Assembly: GCA_033030425.1 (NCBI GenBank)
Contig: JAUFSD010000002.1
Location: 1,860,001-1,924,000 of the forward strand
Source of the DNA: Verpa conica
Taxonomy: Eukaryota > Ascomycota > Pezizomycetes > Pezizales > Morchellaceae
DNA: 64,000 nt
Direction of reading: 5' to 3'
The translations under genes were made by a program, and so were the position numbers. Shown piece by piece: positions 58,615 through 64,000 of the stretch. The first letter of the stretch is position 1; every line of letters begins with the position of its first letter. The notes beneath the pieces are model-generated. The model did no database searches, was not told the origin of the DNA, and was given only the letters and a program-made list of their open reading frames with translations.

Positions 58615-58948
58615 TTATAGTTCCGGCGAAGTAATACTCTCAACGGACCACTCGTCTGTGCTGCTGGTGCTCCCAATGCTGCTTGTACGTTCAAGTTCGA
58701 GGGTCTTAGGAAGACTACAATTATACCAAATTAGTATAAAACAACAATAGGAAGCAATTGATTGTAACTCACAGTGCGAGCCCATTGTTCTTGCAGTTCT
58801 TACTGCCACAGGCCCGTGATGAAAGTACATCTACTGACTGGGAGCTGTTCATGCACTCTGACATATCGTCGTTGACCCATCCGCAGACAGAGGTGTTCTC
58901 CTCGACTTCACATCCGCAGGTGAATTTAGTGTTCTTGAAGTTGCACAT
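58615..58948 (-). CDS. Small cysteine-rich protein, unknown family
   Basis: Two exons (58948-58773 and 58714-58615) with a GTGAGT donor and a TTGTAG acceptor give 91 residues. The first half holds nine cysteines, with C-x-C, C-x9-C and C-x4-C spacings: MCNFKNTKFTCGCEVEEN, then VCGWVNDDMSECMN and RACGSKNCKNN. There is no signal peptide, so it is probably cytosolic or nuclear, and the Cys may bind zinc. The second half is Ser/Thr-rich and acidic (TSSIGSTSSTDEWSVESI). The frame closes across the intron and the start lacks any longer ORF. I recall similar small Cys-rich proteins in filamentous fungi but cannot name a family. Confidence 0.6.
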
Positions 58949-61900
58949 TGTAGATATTGATTTTTAAGAATAAGGGGTATCCGGTAATGGTAGTGGCAGT
59001 GGTAGTAGTAATGTAGTAGTTAATGGAGTGATTTTTGGCCTGAGGGAAGCTCGACTGTGGGGAGGGAAAGGAAGAACTTTATAGCTAAATTACCAGTCAG
59101 AGGCGAGACCGTATGCATGGACACACCACAGCGGAGGACACCATCAAACAGTCCCTAATTTCCTGGAAGACTAGTGGTGACTGACCGCCTCACCAGTGGG
59201 TTGCGAACATCCCACGAGTTCCAGAAAAAATAAAATCAGCATATCCGTGCGGTGTTTGTACCTACGGCCAGGATGCTAATGTACTAAAATTACCGAAACA
59301 GAAAGAGGTATCCATAAATTCCCGATTCGGGGTTGTTCAACCGTTATGTCCTGCTGCAGGGCACTGTACGATGTCGTCAATGCGCCGCCCAATCCGAGAC
59401 ACGATCAGCCTTGGAGCCTTCTTGCTCCTGAGGCTCTGGCGATCGTTCTTTGCAGGATCCTTCATCACTTGTTCGCTGGCAGGGCAGGGAGTAAATTTTC
59501 TCGATTCTCGTTACCATGGTCGCTACACACTTTTGTTCCCCTTCTAAATGATCTACAGGGTCTCCCAGGCGGTGCCCGACAAGAATAATAGTCTTAAAAA
59601 CAAGTCGGAATCTGCCCTCCCGAGACATTCGTTGGTATGGGAATGGGAAAATGACGTCCTCCCATTCGTATTTGTGTTCCAAATCTTGGAAAGGGCCTTC
59701 CATGTCTTGATTCCAACATCCACGGAATTAAGAAGTTCGGATCTCAGCCGATTGTGGGGTGAATGATTCAGACTAGGTTGAGTAAATCACTACTATGCTA
59801 TATTCCGTTTGAATATTGTTCTAGGGCAGATCTTCGCGGCACAAAAGTGAGAGTATTAAATACTGGTAGTCGATCTTCGACGCTTTGTGACAGCTACAGT
59901 TGTAGATCGTATACACCAGTGGGTAAAAAGTTCTCGATAAGCGCAGGATTCCAAGGCGCTTTTCCCGTTCACTTGTGAGCGATGAAGTCAACGACGCGGC
60001 TTCTCGGATTTATCAGCGACCTAACTTCCGTTGTTATTACTGTGGCGACCGAGCGGCCATTGCCCCATTAGCTAAACCGACTATGCTTTCCCTGAGAAAA
60101 ACCTTGATTCCGAGTGAGAAAATCAGAAAAAATTATCAACGAGCTGGCGACACGAGGGAATTCTCTCTTTTACCGACAATCATTCCACCTCTGTCGTTAG
60201 TCTCCCAGATATCTCAACACCATCAGATTGGTTTCCCTCTTTTACCGCTAACCGAAAATCATCGTCAATTCTCGGGAAGATTGTCTGGTAGAGCATGCAG
60301 ACGCGAAAGGAGAAAAAGTTCACCTTATCTGTAAGGACAAAAGAGGTTACTAACCACATAACCGGTTGGTTACGAGTACAGCACCAATACCAGAGTGAAT
60401 GATCCTGGGCGCCTCAATCGCGATAGAGCCGCGGTGAAAAAATGGAAAGGCTGCAGCAAAAGTTGATATACACTATTTTTTACGTTTCTAGAAACCAGTC
60501 CATCCGAAGCGACCCACCAAAACAAGGGTTTGCGTTCCCCGCACTTTCTAAGTATTGACCCGGCTTTATTGGTGAGGGGAAACTCAATGCTCGGCGTGAG
60601 CGGTTCGGGTATGTTGCATTAATCACAAATGGGATGCAGCAGCGTGTGCGAAGGGAGCACCGCTTGAACCTGGACACATTTCGAATTCTGCTTTGGACAC
60701 GTTTGAATATAGGGAGTTAACTTTTATTTGTTTTTCGTGAGATCGAATCGATTTTTATGTAATGTATTCTCTTTGGTCATTGCATGGATTCTATAGTGCA
60801 CATATTCTAACGCGTGAAACCCTAGCTGTACGAAGGGGTCTATTATTTGAGGTAAGGCAATTTTTATAGATTGACCTTCAGGGAGAGCAATCTTTTCTTA
60901 ATCCAACCTAGGGCATTAGCTCTCAAAGGCCGTTCGGAGGTAAAAGTCGCCGGTTCTATTGGTTACGTGTTACTCCAGAGGACTGGTGTCATATTGTACC
61001 TGGATGAAGATCATTTCCTAGGAATCTTATAGAAGTGGTTCTGTAGGTTACTTTTAGTTTGTGCGAATAAATTGAGAGTCGCGTAACAGCTGATAAATTT
61101 ATTATTGTTAGCCTAAGAACCAACCAAAACAGTGAACCTAGGTAGAGGCAAAGATATATGATATTAAGGATAGCTATTCAGAAAGATGTAATGAAATTTG
61201 TTGTCCACATAGTGTTTTCAGAACAGGTCTGTGTAAATTTTTAATTCATCATAATAGGGTAAGGAGGAATAAATCAGGTATTGACGCTTATTCAATGATT
61301 AAGGTTATGAAGGAGGGGAAGAGACAAGGATGTTTAAAGAGACAGAAAATAAATGTTTACCTTTACAAGAAAGTAGTGTAAAATTTAGGTACCAGTGCTC
61401 TTATAATCAGATGGTTCCATTTGTTTATAGGACAGATTTGTATATAGAGAGCCCGCTACATGGTATAAGAATGCAAAAAGAACCAAATGTATTCACTTAT
61501 CCATTGAGAGAAGGCTACAATTTGACAGTACTCCATAGTGCAAACGACTTTGTCCCTTGGGTTCCTCGATGAACCTAGTTGGATAGTGTTCTTGACCGGA
61601 TGGCGTTTTGAGGGTGTATAGTATGATAATCTTAGACTTTCTGTAGTGTTTGACTTGTATATAGACCCAGTTTATTCTCAGAATGTCATCTGGTTACGAG
61701 TATGCAGAGTGCCACTGCTATAGCTTATAAACTATATAAGATTCTTTAAAGTTTATTAGCCGGAAGAAATCAAAGAAGCGGAAGGAATAGTAGGTAAATA
61801 GGGCTAAGCAGATGGGTATTCAGAAGGTCTCCAAGAAATTATATTTCGTCCACATAATTGTTCAGAACAGGTCTGTGTAAAAATTTCTTTCATCATGATA

Positions 61901-62713
61901 GGGTAATTTTTAGAGCTAGGGTAGGTATTGACCTAGGGGGGTAAAGTGAATAACTAGGATCCCTTACAGTATCAATTCCTTCGTAGTACAATGGTATATC
62001 GTCTAGCTCCATAATAGGGCCAGTCAAATGTATCCCCAGTGATGAAACCTATTGGTAAAGCAACTTTCCTACACTTGTCAATCAGTCGCTCGATCACAAG
62101 TGGCATTTCCGAGAGAATGAAGCAAAGTAATCGAGTCAAAATCAGAAGGTGGTGATGCAAAAGACTTTTGTCCACAAGCCCTTGGGGGCATTCGGAACAG
62201 GTCTGTGTCATATAGTGTATCATCACTTTGACCGTAATGTTGGTAGGTGGGTGCAGGTGGAGGAAATCTGAGGGAAACGTACCGAGCCAAAGATTAGTTC
62301 GTTGATGGATCAATGGATTCATCAATCGACCGATGATGAGCCTCCGATCTTCATTGTTAAAAATTGAGTCCTGGGGATTGTGAGATGCATGGTGATTGTG
62401 GTGGGATGGAACAAGTAGTTTCAAGAAAAAATTTCGTCGGATGACATTACTTGTGGACGGGTCAAGTAGTCTGATTTAGGGTAGTGGGCTAAGGGTTAGA
62501 GCCCTACAAATAACCCTAACCTTGATAGGTACCCGAGAATCGCTTTAGATCTATCACGTATAATTGATTCACTCTGTATAGAACCTTATTTTTCAAAGTG
62601 CAAGCTGCCTAGGATATTAATTAGGTTATATATTACCCACTATCGAAGTCTATCAGAGAAACAACCAAAAACCCCTCTAAAAAAATACATAGAAATTGGT
62701 ATTATCATGATAC
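58949..62713. other. Gene-poor tract with dispersed repeat copies
   Basis: No supported gene. Overlapping frames on both strands at 59346-59703 have normal composition but no motif. A plus frame at 59975-60334 includes CYYCGD but nothing further. An 80-codon frame at 61330-61572 (from ATG 61330) lies between two copies of a direct repeat and may belong to a decayed element. A telomere-like AACCCTAACC lies at 62513-62522. Confidence 0.45.
61169..62222. repeat. Three copies of a dispersed repeat
   Basis: Copy 1 (about 61169-61284) and copy 2 (about 61811-61932) share TATTCAGAA, GTCCACATA, TTCAGAACAGGTCTGTGTAA, TTCATCAT-ATAGGGTAA and AGGTATTGAC in the same order, in direct orientation. Copy 3 (about 62163-62222) keeps TTGTCCACA and GGAACAGGTCTGTGT. 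The spacing of the first two is about 640 bp. They could be ends of a decayed element or a short interspersed repeat. Confidence 0.65.
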
Positions 62714-63759
62714 CTAAAGTTTACTAGTTCCGTCAGTTGGCACCTCTTTCTTAAGCCTAATCAACCCTTCCTGATAACACGTAGCGACTAGCCCCCCATC
62801 TCGATTCCAAATCTTCTGTGTTACAAGTGCCCTCTCCTCTCCGGCCCATGATGAATCCAACTCCATGAACATCCATTCGTCGGCTCGGATGTCCGCCGCA
62901 TGATGAAAATAGATTGTGTGATCTAAGCTAACCATCATACCAATATCCCTCTGTCTGAGTACATTGACCTTGGCCGCTGTCACTAGGAAGAAACTATCGG
63001 AGAAGTAAGCCAGCGCTGGCAGGTGTGATTCCTCATTCTTGATTTTGCCCTTGACGCGGACCCATTGCCTTGAACGCTTATCTGTTGGTAGGGTATCAGG
63101 TGACTTGTCTGTGATTCCAAGTCGTCTCCACTCAGTTGGGTCCCTCTCACTCCTTCGTCTGAATCGTTCCAAGTCACTTGTATCGATGTTTCCTCCTTCG
63201 TACCAGTTGAGTAGCTGTGCCTCGTCGGTAATGCAGTTCTCAGGCATTGGAACATCACTTGGGAGCGGCACTGAATGCTCAAGCTGTCCTTGTTGGTTTG
63301 ATTTCGAGGGTGGCCGCATAAAAGAACAGGTGGTTGTGAAGATACACTGTCCTCTCTGGCGAGCTTGAACCGTCCTTGTCGCGAATGATCGTCCTGAACG
63401 TACGCGCTCGACGTGGTATACAACGGGAAGCGTAGAATTCCCGGCGAGGATAAAGTAGCAGTGCATGCTGTGGATTTTCATATTATCTTCAACTGTCCTC
63501 TGTGCTGCAGCCAGGCATTGCGCGATGACCTATACCTCGTTAACCACTATTCTAAGCCAAACACGACAAGAAAGTGAGAACTTACACATCCACCGTAGAT
63601 ACCTCTCGCCCCTTCTGGTTGATACAGAGGTCTAACATTCGTAAACACTCCATCTCCTAGCTCTTCCAAAGCTGCAAGCTCCAGGTTCGTCTCGAGCATC
63701 GACAGCTCCGGATTCACCGGGGGTATGCTCTTAAGTGTTGGTCTAGTAGTAGTCGTCAT
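62714..63759 (-). CDS. Peroxisomal acyl-CoA thioesterase (TesB/ACOT8 type)
   Basis: Two exons (63759-63586 and 63529-62714) encode 329 residues with a double hot-dog fold. It hydrolyses acyl-CoA to free fatty acid and CoA. Exon 1 ends GIYGGC and joins VIAQCLAAAQRTV, the conserved G-Y/F-GG--(I/L)AQ helix. SMHCYFILAGN and VYHVERVRSGRSFATRTVQA form the first hot dog. Catalytic residues expected for TesB are present: Asp at about 261 (SLDHTIYFH), Ser/Thr near 285 (LDSSWAGEER) and Gln near 311 (CYQEGLIR). The C-terminus is SKL, a type-1 peroxisomal targeting signal. Likely role: balancing CoA during fatty-acid beta-oxidation. A palindromic TCACGTGA lies about 190 bp upstream of the ATG. Confidence 0.93.
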
Positions 63760-64000
63760 GATGTGTAGACTTAATTTCGAAGGTTATTTTACCGCAAGAT
63801 CTTACCCGAGAAACTTCTCTCAAGAGCAAGTCGCAGCATGAGAACCAGGTTTTGTTCATGCGTTTTCATCTTTTTTCGGGTTGCCGGGATTTATCAAGGC
63901 GGAACACAGGCTAGAGGTATGTTGAACCGAGGTTCGGCGGAGTGTCACGTGAGCCGCGGCCTAGCTTCGGGTTGGGTTGCCAGTTTCTGAAGGGTAAGGA
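63760..64000. promoter_or_regulatory. Upstream region of the thioesterase gene
   Basis: Contains TCACGTGA near 63946, an E-box-like site of the kind bound by bHLH regulators. Nothing else identified before the window ends. Confidence 0.3.

Noticed and set aside
59346..59703. Overlapping frames of 80 and 108 codons on opposite strands
   Set aside because: Neither has a recognisable motif, an upstream exon or a clear strand preference, so no gene was called.

Overview
The window is nuclear DNA from a filamentous ascomycete (Pezizomycotina). I infer this from many short GT-AG introns (about 50-225 bp, with CTAAC/CTGAC-type branch sites), pyrimidine-rich promoters, and families typical of these fungi: a NACHT-ankyrin STAND receptor, a CorA-like transporter-domain protein, an S1/P1 nuclease and a MARVEL protein. 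I cannot place it to genus. AT-rich, gene-poor tracts alternate with islands of well-spliced genes.

Layout. 1-1587: 5' part of a CorA-like membrane protein gene that runs off the left edge. 1588-6110: gene-poor, with a decayed transposase-like fragment, a telomere-like tract and a long inverted repeat. 6111-7225: secreted S1/P1 nuclease. 7226-13803: gene-poor. 13804-15462: ankyrin protein with a long tryptophan-rich amphipathic tail. 15463-19709: gene-poor. 19710-20277: MARVEL-like protein. 21083-21423: frame-broken coding remnant. 21859-23184: pirin. 24079-26376 and 27730-29169: divergent pair of S/T-P-rich, probably cell-cycle-related proteins around a CT-rich intergenic region. 31729-34276: conserved fungal coiled-coil protein with a polyQ N-terminal half. 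35363-36596: four-helix membrane protein. 38173-41745: NACHT-ankyrin receptor (NLR type). 42504-42847: tentative small secreted protein. 42947-43857: METTL7-type methyltransferase. 44021-45310: F-box/ankyrin protein. 45892-46870: ribosomal protein uS13 (RPS18). 47400-48393: SBDS/SDO1. 49864-51553: carboxypeptidase Y. 52485-52677: a MITE. 54071-55479: carnosine N-methyltransferase family. 58615-58948: small Cys-rich protein. 61169-62222: three copies of a dispersed repeat. 62714-63759: peroxisomal acyl-CoA thioesterase.

Most genes are unrelated single loci. Two functional groupings stand out. RPS18 and SDO1 are tandem neighbours and both serve ribosome production. The 38-45 kb stretch holds two ankyrin proteins, one a complete NLR whose ankyrin units are almost identical to each other; such arrays in fungal NLRs are associated with fast-changing recognition in self/non-self or symbiont sensing. 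That NLR locus is the best candidate for an undescribed system. Gene models were built by hand from splice signals, frame and family motifs; none was tested against transcripts.
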